DNA from: a beta proteobacterium AAP65
GTDB taxonomy: Bacteria > Pseudomonadota > Gammaproteobacteria > Burkholderiales > Burkholderiaceae_C
Direction of reading: 5' to 3'
Length of the DNA: 64,000 bases
Assembly (NCBI GenBank): GCA_001295865.1
Contig: LJHW01000017.1
Span: 1-64,000 of the forward strand
The translations under genes and the position numbers were made by a program. The notes under the pieces are model-generated. The model had not been told where the DNA came from. It saw only the letters and a program-made list of their open reading frames with translations, and searched no databases. Positions 52,745 through 62,246 of the stretch are shown here, piece by piece. Every line of letters begins with the position of its first letter. Positions within the stretch are counted from its first letter, which is position 1.

Positions 52745-53259
52745 GAACCCAGCTTGGCCAGCTCGCGCTTCAGCGCGGCAACGTCGGCTTCCTTGCGCGT
52801 GATGGCCGCGCGCATCTCGGCCACACGCTCCTGGTACTTCGCGAAGTTGCGCTCGTCGCCGCGGCGCTCGGGTTCGCCGTTGTTGAACTCGCGCTTCATC
52901 GTGGCCAGGCGCTCTTCTTCGCGCCGCAGTTCTTCGCCGAGGATGCGGCGTGCATCGCTGTCACGCGCGCGCTGCTCGGCGGGGTCGACACGGGCGTCGC
53001 CGGGGCGCGCACCGGGGCTGGAAGCCGCAGGCGTACCGGCTGGGCGCGGCCGCGGCGCCGGGATCACCGTCACCGGCGTGCCTTCGATGGCGCGGCAGCC
53101 CTTGTCCTTGGCCTCTTGCGGCGACATCGCGTCAGTGTAGAGCACCGGAGGGCCTGGGCAGCGGTAGACCGTCTTGTCCTGCGCGTGCAGCGCGGTGGCG
53201 GGCACCAGCAGCACCAGCGCGGGCCACAGGCGGCGAGCAAGAAACGGGGGCAGGCTCAT
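52741..53259 (-). CDS. DUF4124 domain periplasmic protein
   Basis: A 172-residue exported protein. A signal peptide (LWPALVLLVPATALHA) precedes a short DUF4124 domain (KTVYRCPGPPVLYTDAMSPQEAKDKGCRAIEG, with two cysteines that could form a disulfide). A proline-rich linker and a charged helix (EERLATMKREFNNGEPERRGDERNFAKYQERVAEM) likely to form a coiled coil follow. The function is unknown. It begins the operon with ntrB and ntrC and lies just downstream of the glnA terminator, an arrangement I believe is common in Burkholderiales. Confidence 0.85.
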   Translation of the reverse strand: MSLPPFLARRLWPALVLLVPATALHAQDKTVYRCPGPPVLYTDAMSPQEAKDKGCRAIEGTPVTVIPAPRPRPAGTPAASSPGARPGDARVDPAEQRARDSDARRILGEELRREEERLATMKREFNNGEPERRGDERNFAKYQERVAEMRAAITRKEADVAALKRELAKLGS

Positions 53260-53328
53260 GGGGCGCGATTGTGGCGCAGCCTCACGCCCGGCAAACCCAT
53301 GAGCAGCAGGGCAAAAACAGGCGGGTAC

Positions 53329-53357
53329 AAAAAAAGCGGGCCCCGCAGGGCCCGCTT
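53329..53357 (-). terminator. Rho-independent terminator of glnA
   Basis: On the minus strand AAGCGGGCCC pairs with GGGCCCGCTT around a TGCG loop, then a run of seven T. It lies 36 bases after the glnA stop and separates glnA from the ntrBC operon. Confidence 0.92.
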
Positions 53358-53392
53358 GCGCTGGTGCGCGCCGCCGCGAACGGCGGCCGCCG

Positions 53393-54808
53393 TCACAGCG
53401 AGTAGTACATGTCGAACTCGACCGGGTGCGTGGCCATGCGGAAGCGCGTCACTTCCTGCATCTTCAGGTCGATGTAGGCGTCGATGTAGGCATCGGTGAA
53501 CACGCCACCCTTGGTCAGGAAGCCGCGGCCCTTGTCCAGGTACTCGAGCGCTTGCTCGAGGCTGGCGCAGACGGTCGGGATCTTCGCGTCTTCTTCCGGC
53601 GGCAGGTGGTACAGGTCCTTGGTGGCAGCTTCGCCCGGGTGGATCTTGTTCTCCACGCCGTCCAGGCCGGCCATCAGCAGCGCGCTGAAGCCCAGGTAGG
53701 GGTTCATCAAGGGATCGGGGAAACGCGCTTCCACGCGGCGGCCCTTGGGGTTGGCCACGTAGGGGATGCGGATAGACGCCGAGCGGTTCTTGGCCGAGTA
53801 GGCCAGCTTCACCGGGGCTTCGAAGCCCGGCACCAGACGCTTGTACGAGTTCGTACCCGGGTTGGTGATGGCGTTCAGCGCACGGGCGTGCTTGATGATG
53901 CCGCCGATGTAGTACAGCGCGAACTCGCTCAGGCCGGCGTAGCCGTCACCGGCGAAGAGGTTCACGCCGTCCTTCCACACGCTCTGGTGCACGTGCATGC
54001 CGCTGCCGTTGTCGCCCACGATGGGCTTGGGCATGAAGGTGGCCGTCTTGCCGTAGGCGTGGGCCACGTTGTGGATGATGTACTTCTGCAGCTGCACCCA
54101 GTCGGCGCGCTGGATCAGCGTGCTGAACTTGGTGCCGATCTCCAGCTGGCCGGCGTTGGCCACTTCGTGGTGGTGCACTTCGACGGGGATGCCGACCGAT
54201 TCGAGGATCAGGCACATCTCCGAGCGCATGTCCTGGAAGCTGTCGACCGGGGGCACCGGGAAGTAGCCGCCCTTGACCGCAGGGCGGTGGCCCATGTTGC
54301 CGCCTTCGAACTCCTTCTCGGTGTTCCACGAGGCTTCTTCGGAATCGATCTTCACGAAGCAGCCCGACATGTCGTTCTTCCAGCGCACGCCGTCGAACAC
54401 GAAGAACTCGGGCTCCGGGCCGAAGTAGGCGGTGTCGCCCAGGCCGGTGCTTTTCATGTAGGCCTCGGCGCGCTTGGCCAGGCTGCGCGGGTCGCGCTCG
54501 TAGGGCTTGCCGTCGGCCGGATCGATGACGTCGCAGGTCAGGATCAGCGTCGGCTCTTCGAAGAAGGGGTCGATGTTGGCGGTGTTCGGGTCGGGCATCA
54601 GCTGCATGTCCGAAGCCTCGATGCCCTTCCAGCCGGCGATGGACGAGCCGTCGAAAGCGTGGCCGGACTCGAACTTGTCTTCGCTGAAAGCGGACACAGG
54701 CACGGAAACGTGCTGTTCCTTGCCGCGGGTGTCGGTGAAGCGGAAGTCAACGAACTTGATTTCGTTTTCCTTCACCATCTTCATCACGTCGGCAACGGTC
54801 TTTGCCAT
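53393..54808 (-). CDS. glnA: Glutamine synthetase type I
   Basis: A 471-residue dodecameric enzyme forming glutamine from glutamate and ammonium with ATP. Motifs: [117 protein letters not shown] and [11 protein letters not shown]. The adenylylation tyrosine is in DLYHLPPEE, so GlnE-type control is expected. Length is as for E. coli (469). It is transcribed from a putative sigma-54 promoter with an NtrC site, and ends at a strong terminator. Confidence 0.98.
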   Translation of the reverse strand: MAKTVADVMKMVKENEIKFVDFRFTDTRGKEQHVSVPVSAFSEDKFESGHAFDGSSIAGWKGIEASDMQLMPDPNTANIDPFFEEPTLILTCDVIDPADGKPYERDPRSLAKRAEAYMKSTGLGDTAYFGPEPEFFVFDGVRWKNDMSGCFVKIDSEEASWNTEKEFEGGNMGHRPAVKGGYFPVPPVDSFQDMRSEMCLILESVGIPVEVHHHEVANAGQLEIGTKFSTLIQRADWVQLQKYIIHNVAHAYGKTATFMPKPIVGDNGSGMHVHQSVWKDGVNLFAGDGYAGLSEFALYYIGGIIKHARALNAITNPGTNSYKRLVPGFEAPVKLAYSAKNRSASIRIPYVANPKGRRVEARFPDPLMNPYLGFSALLMAGLDGVENKIHPGEAATKDLYHLPPEEDAKIPTVCASLEQALEYLDKGRGFLTKGGVFTDAYIDAYIDLKMQEVTRFRMATHPVEFDMYYSL

Positions 54809-54898
54809 TCAGATCTCTCCTAGCGGGGCTCGTGGATTGGTATGCGTGCGGGTGCGGGGGATGGCGGGGCCGTGAGCCCCAACAAAGCGCAAATGAAT

Positions 54899-54917
54899 TT
54901 AGCAGAAAGCATGCCCG
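54899..54917 (-). promoter_or_regulatory. Putative sigma-54 (-24/-12) promoter of glnA
   Basis: On the minus strand GGGCATGCTTTCTGCTA contains GG and GC with exactly ten bases between (GG at 54915-54914, GC at 54903-54902), the invariant spacing of sigma-54 promoters. It matches the TGGCAY...TTGCW consensus at several further positions. Predicted initiation is near 54890, about 80 bases before the glnA ATG. The match is imperfect at the first base and in the -12 TT. Confidence 0.6.
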
Positions 54918-54979
54918 CGTCCGACCGCGGTGCATGGGGCCGGGCGCCGGGTGTCCGGGCGTGAAAGCCTGCCGGGCCA

Positions 54980-54994
54980 GCACCCATCTGGTGC
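54980..54994 (-). promoter_or_regulatory. NtrC operator upstream of glnA
   Basis: GCACC-CATCT-GGTGC is an exact GCACC-N5-GGTGC palindrome, the form of the strong NtrC sites upstream of E. coli glnA. It lies about 90 bp upstream of the predicted sigma-54 start site, a usual enhancer distance. A TGCACC half-site also occurs at 54929-54934. ntrB and ntrC are the next operon downstream of glnA. Confidence 0.75.
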
Positions 54995-55033
54995 CATTCG
55001 CCCGCGCGCGCCGCACCAAGAAAGTGCGTTCGT

Positions 55034-55846
55034 TCAGCGCACCAACTCGGGGCCGAGCTGGGCGCCCGAGGCGCGCAGGCCCTCGCACAAGGCCGCATAG
55101 GCTTCGGCCGGGTCGCCGCGGCCCTTGACGCCGAGTTCGATGTGGCGGCCGTAGGTCGGGTGGTCGACGCTGGGCAGGCTGAAGACCTTGACGCCGGCAA
55201 AGCGCGCCTCGATGGCTTCCATCAGCGGCGTGAGCGTGGCTTCCATCGCGCCGAAGACGATGACCGACCGTTCCACCGTCCGCGCGCCGCCGTGCAGCGC
55301 CGCATAACGGGTGTCGAGCACCCATTCCATCATCGGCCAGGCCATCACCGGAAAACCCGGCAGGAAGTGCACGTGGCCCAGGCTGAAGCCGGCGATCTTG
55401 TTGTAGGGGTTGGGGATGATCTCGGCACCCACCGGGAACACGCCCATGTTCAGGCGGTGCAGGTTGTCGGGGCGCTCGGGCTCGAAGGGCTGGCCTTGTT
55501 CGGCGGCCACGTCGCGCATGCGCTCGAGGATGAGATCACGCGCTTGCGGGTGCAGCGCAAGCTCCACGCCCAGCGCGGCGGCGGCGCATTGGCGCGTGTG
55601 GTCGTCGGGCGTGGCGCCGATGCCGCCGCAGCTGAAGACAAGATCGCCGCTGTGAAAGGCGTGTTGCAGCGCCTCGGTGATGCGCGGGCGGTCATCGCCG
55701 ACGTAACGCGCCCAGCTGAGCATCAGGCCGCGCGCGGCCAGCAACTCGATGCACTTGGCCAGGTGTTTGTCCTGGCGTTTGCCGGAGAGGATCTCGTCGC
55801 CGACGATGACGATGCCGATGGACGTGGGCTTCATGCTCGAATTCAT
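55034..55846 (-). CDS. CinA-type molybdopterin-binding (MoCF) domain protein
   Basis: A 270-residue protein with the MoCF-biosynthesis fold (IGIVIVGDEILSGKRQDKH, SWARYVGDDRPRITEALQHA, GDLVFSCGGIGATPDDHTR). A second portion of unassigned fold follows, including VGAEIIPNPYNKIAGFSLGHVHFLPGFPVMAWPMMEWVLD. It corresponds to the N-terminal, competence/damage-inducible CinA-like part; the C-terminal nicotinamide-nucleotide amidase is absent. The function of such stand-alone forms is uncertain. The start at 55846 overlaps the upstream stop (ATGA). A second ATG four codons in is an alternative. Confidence 0.85.
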   Translation of the reverse strand: MNSSMKPTSIGIVIVGDEILSGKRQDKHLAKCIELLAARGLMLSWARYVGDDRPRITEALQHAFHSGDLVFSCGGIGATPDDHTRQCAAAALGVELALHPQARDLILERMRDVAAEQGQPFEPERPDNLHRLNMGVFPVGAEIIPNPYNKIAGFSLGHVHFLPGFPVMAWPMMEWVLDTRYAALHGGARTVERSVIVFGAMEATLTPLMEAIEARFAGVKVFSLPSVDHPTYGRHIELGVKGRGDPAEAYAALCEGLRASGAQLGPELVR

Positions 55847-56727
55847 GGGCTGGGGGGCTCCGGGACGGACAGCGGTAGCGGGGCAGCGCTTTCGGCACTG
55901 GGCAACGGCACTACCGCGGCGTGGGCGTGCGCCTGCGCGCTGCGCAGCACCTGCAACTCGGCCAGCGCGTAGTGCGCGAACCAGCAGGCCGCGAAAGAAA
56001 ACACCAGCGTGTGCAGCCACACCGACACCAGCACCAGCACCGGCGCCAGCATCAGTGCCGCGGCACCGCCGACCCACACCAGCGTGGGCAGCGCGCCGAA
56101 CACGCCACAGGCCAGGCCCATGGCCAGCAGCGGCCAGCGGCGGTGGCGCAGGATGAAACGGCGCTCGGCGGGCGTGGCGTGCGTCGCCAGCACGTCGAAG
56201 GCAAAAACACGGCAGGTCAGCCAGCCCCAGATCAGCGGCGGCAACACCAGCACCAGCGGTGGCACGAACCACAGCGGCACGCTCAAGACCAGCGCCGCCA
56301 GCGCCGCCAGCGTGCAGCCGGCCGACCAGGCCAGGCTCTGCCACCAGCTCGCACCCTGGCGCTTTTCCAGCAGCGGAAAACGCCGCGTGGCCACCGTGTG
56401 CACCACGGCGGGCGTCAGCAGCACGGCCACCAGCAGCAGCGTGGCCACCACCACCACCGGCACCGACAGGCCCACCACCACCAGCGGCGCCAGCACGGCG
56501 CGCAGGTGGTTGGCGCCGACGCTGTCCAGCCAGTCGAGCGCGGCGGTGATCAGCGCCCACTGCGACATCGCACGGCGCACACCATCGATGGCGCTTTCCC
56601 AGTAGGCGTAACCCAGCAGCGCCACACCGCCGACCGCCAGCAGCAGCGGCAGCAGCGACCACAGCACCACGCGGGGGTGCAGGCAATAGGCCACGGCGCG
56701 CCAGAAGCTGTCGAAGAAGTTGTTCAT
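55843..56727 (-). CDS. EI24-domain membrane protein (CysZ-like)
   Basis: A 294-residue inner-membrane protein of the EI24/CysZ family. The N terminus FFDSFWRAVAYCLHPRVVLWSLLPLLLAVGGVALLGYAYW is characteristic, and 6-7 hydrophobic helices follow. CysZ is a sulfate transporter in E. coli, but this subgroup lacks further evidence for sulfate and its substrate is unknown. A proline/serine-rich tail ends the protein. It overlaps the downstream CinA-like gene and is 14 bp after the sterol desaturase gene. Confidence 0.85.
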   Translation of the reverse strand: MNNFFDSFWRAVAYCLHPRVVLWSLLPLLLAVGGVALLGYAYWESAIDGVRRAMSQWALITAALDWLDSVGANHLRAVLAPLVVVGLSVPVVVVATLLLVAVLLTPAVVHTVATRRFPLLEKRQGASWWQSLAWSAGCTLAALAALVLSVPLWFVPPLVLVLPPLIWGWLTCRVFAFDVLATHATPAERRFILRHRRWPLLAMGLACGVFGALPTLVWVGGAAALMLAPVLVLVSVWLHTLVFSFAACWFAHYALAELQVLRSAQAHAHAAVVPLPSAESAAPLPLSVPEPPSP

Positions 56728-56741
56728 GGTTCGGAGGGGGC

Positions 56742-57686
56742 TCAGCCGCGGCCGGCCAGGCGCCGCAAACCCAGCCATTGCTGGGCCCAGAAGCCGCGGC
56801 CGTAGTTGCGGCCCTGCAGTTGATCGGCCAGGCCCGTGGGCCCCTGGCCGAGGTCGAAGCGGGCGGTGCGGAAGATCACATCCCACAGCGGGAAGAGCAC
56901 GGCGAAGTTGTGGCCACCGGCAGCGGTGGCCGCGTGCTCGGCCCCGATGGCGTGATGCGCCCGGTGGAAACGCGGGCTGACCAGCATGCGCCCCAGCACC
57001 GGTCCGAAGCCCAGGCGCAGGTTGGCGTGCGAGAGGCTTTCGAGCAGCTGGGTCACCGCCACCAGCGCCACGAACTGCCCCGGCCCCACGCCGATGAACA
57101 AGGCCACGGTCACGAAGACGCTGTCGCGCAGCACGTCATCCAACAGGTGGTTGCGGTTGTCGCTCCACACCGTCATCTGGCGCTGGCTGTGGTGCACGGC
57201 GTGCAGCTGCCACCACCAGGCGTAGCGGTGCTGCGCGCGGTGCAGCACGTAATCGACGAAGTCGAAGACCAGCAGGTACAGCAGGAAGCTCACCCAGGCG
57301 CCATCGGTCACGCCGGGCCACAGCTGGTCGAGCTGGAAGCTGGGCAGGCCGGCCACGCGCAGGCGGCCGAACAGGTCGGTCCACAGCGGCTCCAGCGTGA
57401 AGAACAAGGCCACGCGGAACAGGCCCAGCCGGTGCACCAGCGTGTAGGCGACGTCGGTGCGCACGGCGACGCGGTCGGTCACCGGTTCCACCGGGCGCCA
57501 GCGCTCCAGCGTGCGCCAGACCACCAGCATCACCACGATCTGCAGCAGGCCCACCAGCAGCCAGCCGGTGGCGCGGAAGCCATCTTCGAGAAGATGGCCG
57601 GCGCCCAGGCCGAACAGCAGCGGCTGCACCCCCTGCTCGAAGAGCAGCTGCTGCGCCTGGCCAAAAAGATCGATCAAGGTGTCCAT
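56742..57686 (-). CDS. Sterol desaturase/fatty acid hydroxylase superfamily protein
   Basis: A 314-residue membrane di-iron protein. The histidine-rich motifs HRAQH, HAVHHS and HRAHH, spaced over the central and C-terminal parts, form the metal centre of the superfamily. Three or more hydrophobic helices precede or separate them. Members hydroxylate or desaturate sterol-like or lipid substrates, including hopanoid-type lipids and glyceryl ethers. The substrate here is unknown. The ATG at 57686 starts MDTLIDLFGQA. It is 13 bp after the deacetylase gene. Confidence 0.85.
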   Translation of the reverse strand: MDTLIDLFGQAQQLLFEQGVQPLLFGLGAGHLLEDGFRATGWLLVGLLQIVVMLVVWRTLERWRPVEPVTDRVAVRTDVAYTLVHRLGLFRVALFFTLEPLWTDLFGRLRVAGLPSFQLDQLWPGVTDGAWVSFLLYLLVFDFVDYVLHRAQHRYAWWWQLHAVHHSQRQMTVWSDNRNHLLDDVLRDSVFVTVALFIGVGPGQFVALVAVTQLLESLSHANLRLGFGPVLGRMLVSPRFHRAHHAIGAEHAATAAGGHNFAVLFPLWDVIFRTARFDLGQGPTGLADQLQGRNYGRGFWAQQWLGLRRLAGRG

Positions 57687-57699
57687 CGGGGCCTGCGCA

Positions 57700-58509
57700 T
57701 CATTTCGGCGTGCGGGCGGCAGCGCCCAACTGCGGATGTTCACGCAGCGTCGCAAAACACAGGCCACGCGCCCGCAGGCCCGCGATCAAGGGCTCCAGCA
57801 CGGCCGGCGCCCAGGTGTCTTGCCGCGACCAGATGCCGAGGTGGGCCACGAGCACGTCACCCGCACGGATGTCGCGCAGCGCACGCGCCAGCAGTTGCGC
57901 GTTCGGGTAACGCTCGCTCGGCAACTCGTCGCCGAGAAAACCTGCTGGCGCCCAGCCCACGTGCTGCCAGCCGCAGGCCGCCGCTGCCTTCAGCAGCGCG
58001 GGCGATGTTCTGCCGCCGGGCGCACGGAAGATCGCGCCCATGCGCTGGCCCGTCATCTCGGCAAAACGTTCGGCGGGTTTGGCCAGTTCGGCGCAGTAGG
58101 CCTCAGGTGCCAGCGTGCGCACGCGGCCGGCCTGCGGCCCTTGCGAAGGTTTCACGCGCAAGGCGCCGCCGGGCACATCGGCCAGCCAGCTGTCGTGGTC
58201 CCAGGTGTGGCTGCCGAAGGCGTGGCCCTCGGCGGCACGCTCTCGCCACCAGGCGGCCCACTGCGCATCCAGGCTGCTGCCACCGTTCAGCGTGCGTTCG
58301 TTGGCGAGGAAGAAGGTGACCTTGACGCCATGGCGCTGCAGCACCTGCGCCACCAGCGGCGCCACGCCCATGTGGCCGGTGTCGAAGCTGAGGTAGACGG
58401 GCTTCGTGCAGGCCGCGCTGGCGGCGGCAGGCAGCCCGGCCGGCACCAGCGCCGCCAGCAGCAGCGCCAGCACGCTGCGCCCGCGGCCCGCCCTACTGCC
58501 GCGCCGCAT
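57700..58509 (-). CDS. Polysaccharide deacetylase-family protein (variant NodB motif)
   Basis: A 269-residue exported protein. A signal peptide (VLALLLAALVPAGLPAAASA) is followed by a NodB-like domain: KPVYLSFDTGHMG, GVKVTFFLANER, HAFGSHTWDHDS and FRAPGGRTSP. In canonical enzymes the first motif is T-F-D-D-G and its second Asp binds metal. Here it is FDTG, while the SHTWDH histidines and RxPxG remain. Activity could persist or be altered. Substrates of the family include chitin-like or peptidoglycan N-acetyl sugars. Its start overlaps the end of the beta-propeller gene by 17 bases. Confidence 0.85.
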   Translation of the reverse strand: MRRGSRAGRGRSVLALLLAALVPAGLPAAASAACTKPVYLSFDTGHMGVAPLVAQVLQRHGVKVTFFLANERTLNGGSSLDAQWAAWWRERAAEGHAFGSHTWDHDSWLADVPGGALRVKPSQGPQAGRVRTLAPEAYCAELAKPAERFAEMTGQRMGAIFRAPGGRTSPALLKAAAACGWQHVGWAPAGFLGDELPSERYPNAQLLARALRDIRAGDVLVAHLGIWSRQDTWAPAVLEPLIAGLRARGLCFATLREHPQLGAAARTPK

Positions 58510-59512
58510 GGTCCAGCGTCCACACGCCGTGCGGCGAGCGGCCCACCCGAACCTGCCGCACCACCTGCCGGGTCTGGATGTCGATGAAACTCAAGCGGCG
58601 CGCCCAGCGTGAGCTCACCAGCAGTGTGCGGTTGTCGGGCAGCATTTCCATGCAATCGGGACCGCCGGGTGCGGGGTATTCGGCCACCACTGACAGCGTG
58701 TGGGTGTCGATGAGGCTGATGGTGTTGGCCACCCGGTTGCTCACGAACACGTGGCGCCTGTCGCCGCGCGCGCGGAAGGCGTGCGCGCCCTTGCCCGTGG
58801 GAATGCGCTTGACCAGCTTGGGCGGGGCCACGCTCACGTCATAGGCCTCCACCACGCTGTCGCCCGTCAGCCCCACCAGCAGCGTGCGGTCGTCCAGCGT
58901 CAGGTAGACGTCGGCCGGCATCTTGCCCACCGGCACCTTCCAACGCACGGCCTGCGTGGCCAGGTCGATGGCGATGAGCTCGTCGCTGTCCTGCAGCGAG
59001 GCATAGACCGTGCGGCTGCGGCTGTCGATGGCCAGGTGGCTGGGCGTGCGCGCGGCCTCGATGCGCCGCACCAGTTGCAGCGGCTGCGCCGCCTGCGCGC
59101 CGTGCCAGCGGTAGATGTCGATGTGGTTCAGGCGGTTGGCCGCCGTCACGAACCACTGCATGTCGGGCGAGAAACGCAGGTGGTAGGGGTCGAGCACGTC
59201 GGTCAGCGTGCGCTGCACGTTGCCGTTGGTGGGGTCGATGAAGGTCAGCGTGTTGCCGGTGGCGTTGGCGACGATGAGCGTCTTCTCGTCGGGCGCGAGG
59301 TAGAGGTGGTGCGGCTCCTTGCCGGTGGGCACACGCTTGATGACGGCGTAGCTGGCGGGGTCGATGACGCTGACATCGGCGTCTTGAGAGTTCAGCACGA
59401 AGATGGGCCGGCGGGCCGGCAACGGGGGCGCAGACGCCACGGTCCCCACCCACCCCAGGAGGGAGAGCGCGCCGAGCCCGCGGCAGGCGGCGCGCCGGGT
59501 CACGGGGCTCAC
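58493..59512 (-). CDS. YVTN-type beta-propeller repeat protein, exported
   Basis: A 339-residue protein made of repeated blades such as [48 protein letters not shown] and [39 protein letters not shown], about 40-45 residues each, forming a seven-bladed propeller like surface-layer YVTN proteins. The GTG at 59512 overlaps the upstream stop (GTGA). The leader ([20 protein letters not shown]) looks like a signal peptide, so it should act in the periplasm. The binding partner is unknown. Beta-propellers of this type often accompany secreted enzymes, here a deacetylase. Confidence 0.85.
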   Translation of the reverse strand: MSPVTRRAACRGLGALSLLGWVGTVASAPPLPARRPIFVLNSQDADVSVIDPASYAVIKRVPTGKEPHHLYLAPDEKTLIVANATGNTLTFIDPTNGNVQRTLTDVLDPYHLRFSPDMQWFVTAANRLNHIDIYRWHGAQAAQPLQLVRRIEAARTPSHLAIDSRSRTVYASLQDSDELIAIDLATQAVRWKVPVGKMPADVYLTLDDRTLLVGLTGDSVVEAYDVSVAPPKLVKRIPTGKGAHAFRARGDRRHVFVSNRVANTISLIDTHTLSVVAEYPAPGGPDCMEMLPDNRTLLVSSRWARRLSFIDIQTRQVVRQVRVGRSPHGVWTLDHAARQ

Positions 59513-60321
59513 TCGTCGTCGCCGCCCAGAATGCCACCCAGCAGACCGCCGCCGACGGCCAGGCCGCCCAGCGCGCTTTCTTCACGGCGCCCGCCGGCCT
59601 GCGGCGCCGCCGCGAACACGCGGCTGGCCAGGCGGCTGAAAGGCAGGCTCTGCAGCCACACGGTGCCCGGGCCCGTGAGCTTGGCGAAGAACAGGCCTTC
59701 GCCGCCGAACAGCGCCGTCTTGATCTTGCCGACGTACTGGATCTCGAAGCTCACGTTGGGCGTGTAGGCCACGACACAGCCGGTGTCCACCAGCAAGGTC
59801 TGGCCGGGCTGCATCTCGCGCCGCACCACGGTGCCGCCGGCGTGCACGAAGGCCAGGCCGTTGCCTTCGAGCTTCTGCATGATGAAACCTTCGCCGCCGA
59901 AAAAGCCGGTGCTCAGCTTCTGCTGTAGCGCGATGCCCAGCGAGACGCCGCGCGCGGCGCACAAGAAGGCGTCCTTCTGGCAGATCAGCGTGCCGCCCAG
60001 CTGGCGCAGGTCCATCGGCAGGATCTTGCCTGGGTAGGGTGCGGCGAAGGCCACGCGCTGCTTGCTGCTGGCGTTGTTGGTGTAAACGGTGGTGAAGAGC
60101 GACTCACCCGTCACCAGGCGCTTGCCGGCCCCCAGCAGCTTGCCGAAGAAGCCGCCAGGCTGGTTGCTGCCGTCGCCGAAGACGGTGTCCATGGCTATGC
60201 CGGCGTCCATGAAAAACATGCTGCCGGCCTCGCCCACTGCCGCTTCGCCAGGGTCGAGCTCGACCTCCACGAACTGCATCTCGGCGCCCTTGATCTCGTA
60301 GTCCACCACGTCCATGCCCAT
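59509..60321 (-). CDS. TIGR00266/AIM24 family protein
   Basis: A 270-residue protein of the AIM24/TIGR00266 family: [40 protein letters not shown] at the start, then [54 protein letters not shown] and [23 protein letters not shown]. The fold is a beta-prism-like trimer. No enzymatic role is known; bacterial members bind lipids or membranes in some reports. A glycine-rich tail ([10 protein letters not shown]) ends it. It is the first gene of the six-gene minus-strand run. Confidence 0.88.
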   Translation of the reverse strand: MGMDVVDYEIKGAEMQFVEVELDPGEAAVGEAGSMFFMDAGIAMDTVFGDGSNQPGGFFGKLLGAGKRLVTGESLFTTVYTNNASSKQRVAFAAPYPGKILPMDLRQLGGTLICQKDAFLCAARGVSLGIALQQKLSTGFFGGEGFIMQKLEGNGLAFVHAGGTVVRREMQPGQTLLVDTGCVVAYTPNVSFEIQYVGKIKTALFGGEGLFFAKLTGPGTVWLQSLPFSRLASRVFAAAPQAGGRREESALGGLAVGGGLLGGILGGDDE

Positions 60322-60441
60322 GCCGGCAACTCCTCAGCCCACAACCAGCCGAGGATGGTAACCAAGCGATTCGGCCGCGGTAGCAAAGCGTTGCAATGCG
60401 CCCCCTTTCGGACGCCGTTTCCGCACGGTGGCCTGAAGACA

Positions 60442-61656
<1,215 letters not shown>

Positions 61657-61692
61657 GCGCGGGCGCGCCAGCGCCGCGGCTACAGTCTCGGC

Positions 61693-62073
61693 ATGCTTGC
61701 CGCCATCCTCGCCGTCAGCCTGGGCGCCGCGCTCGGTGCGCTGCTGCGCTGGGGCCTGGGCACCGGGTTGAACCATGTGTTTCCCTCGCTGCCGCCGGGT
61801 ACGCTGCTGGCCAACCTGCTGGGCGGCTACCTCGTTGGCCTGGCGGTGGCGCTGTTCGCGATGCGGCCCGAGTGGCCCGTGGAGTGGCGGCTCTTTGCCA
61901 TCACGGGTTTTCTGGGCGGCCTGACCACCTTTTCCACCTTCAGCGCCGAAGTCGTGCAAGCCCTGCAAGCCGGGCGCACGGGCTGGGCGATGGCCACGGT
62001 GGCCACGCACCTGACCGGCTCGCTGCTGCTCACGCTGGCCGGCATGGCCACGCCGTCGCTGTTCAAAACCTGA
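61693..62073 (+). CDS. crcB: Fluoride-specific ion channel CrcB (Fluc)
   Basis: A 126-residue four-helix membrane protein that dimerises antiparallel to export fluoride. The family signatures [24 protein letters not shown] (conserved Asn of the pore) and [16 protein letters not shown] (the phenylalanine-box region and sodium site) are intact. Only 36 bp separates it from the cyclase gene, too little for a fluoride riboswitch. It may be co-transcribed with the cyclase. Confidence 0.96.
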   Translation: MLAAILAVSLGAALGALLRWGLGTGLNHVFPSLPPGTLLANLLGGYLVGLAVALFAMRPEWPVEWRLFAITGFLGGLTTFSTFSAEVVQALQAGRTGWAMATVATHLTGSLLLTLAGMATPSLFKT

Positions 62074-62166
62074 GGCGGCATCAGCCCCATCCGCGCTGGG
62101 TGTGAGAGCCCCGGCAGCCCGTGGCGACACCCCGGCGCTTAGGCATTCGGCTCTAGAGCGCACTCG

Positions 62167-62172
62167 TAGAAT
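62167..62172 (+). promoter_or_regulatory. Possible -10 box upstream of ETF-QO gene
   Basis: TAGAAT lies about 75 bases before the GTG start, a -10 sequence also seen upstream of efp. No convincing -35 is visible at the right distance, so this is tentative. Confidence 0.3.
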
Positions 62173-62246
62173 CGCGCGGCCCTGCGGCCAGGGGCGCAAC
62201 CCCTCGGCCCGCCTTCAGCCACCCTGCCAGCGCACGCGAGACCGAA

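Noticed and set aside
61657..61692. A fluoride riboswitch upstream of crcB
   Set aside because: Only 36 bp separate crcB from the preceding gene, which is too short for the riboswitch, and no matching core is visible.
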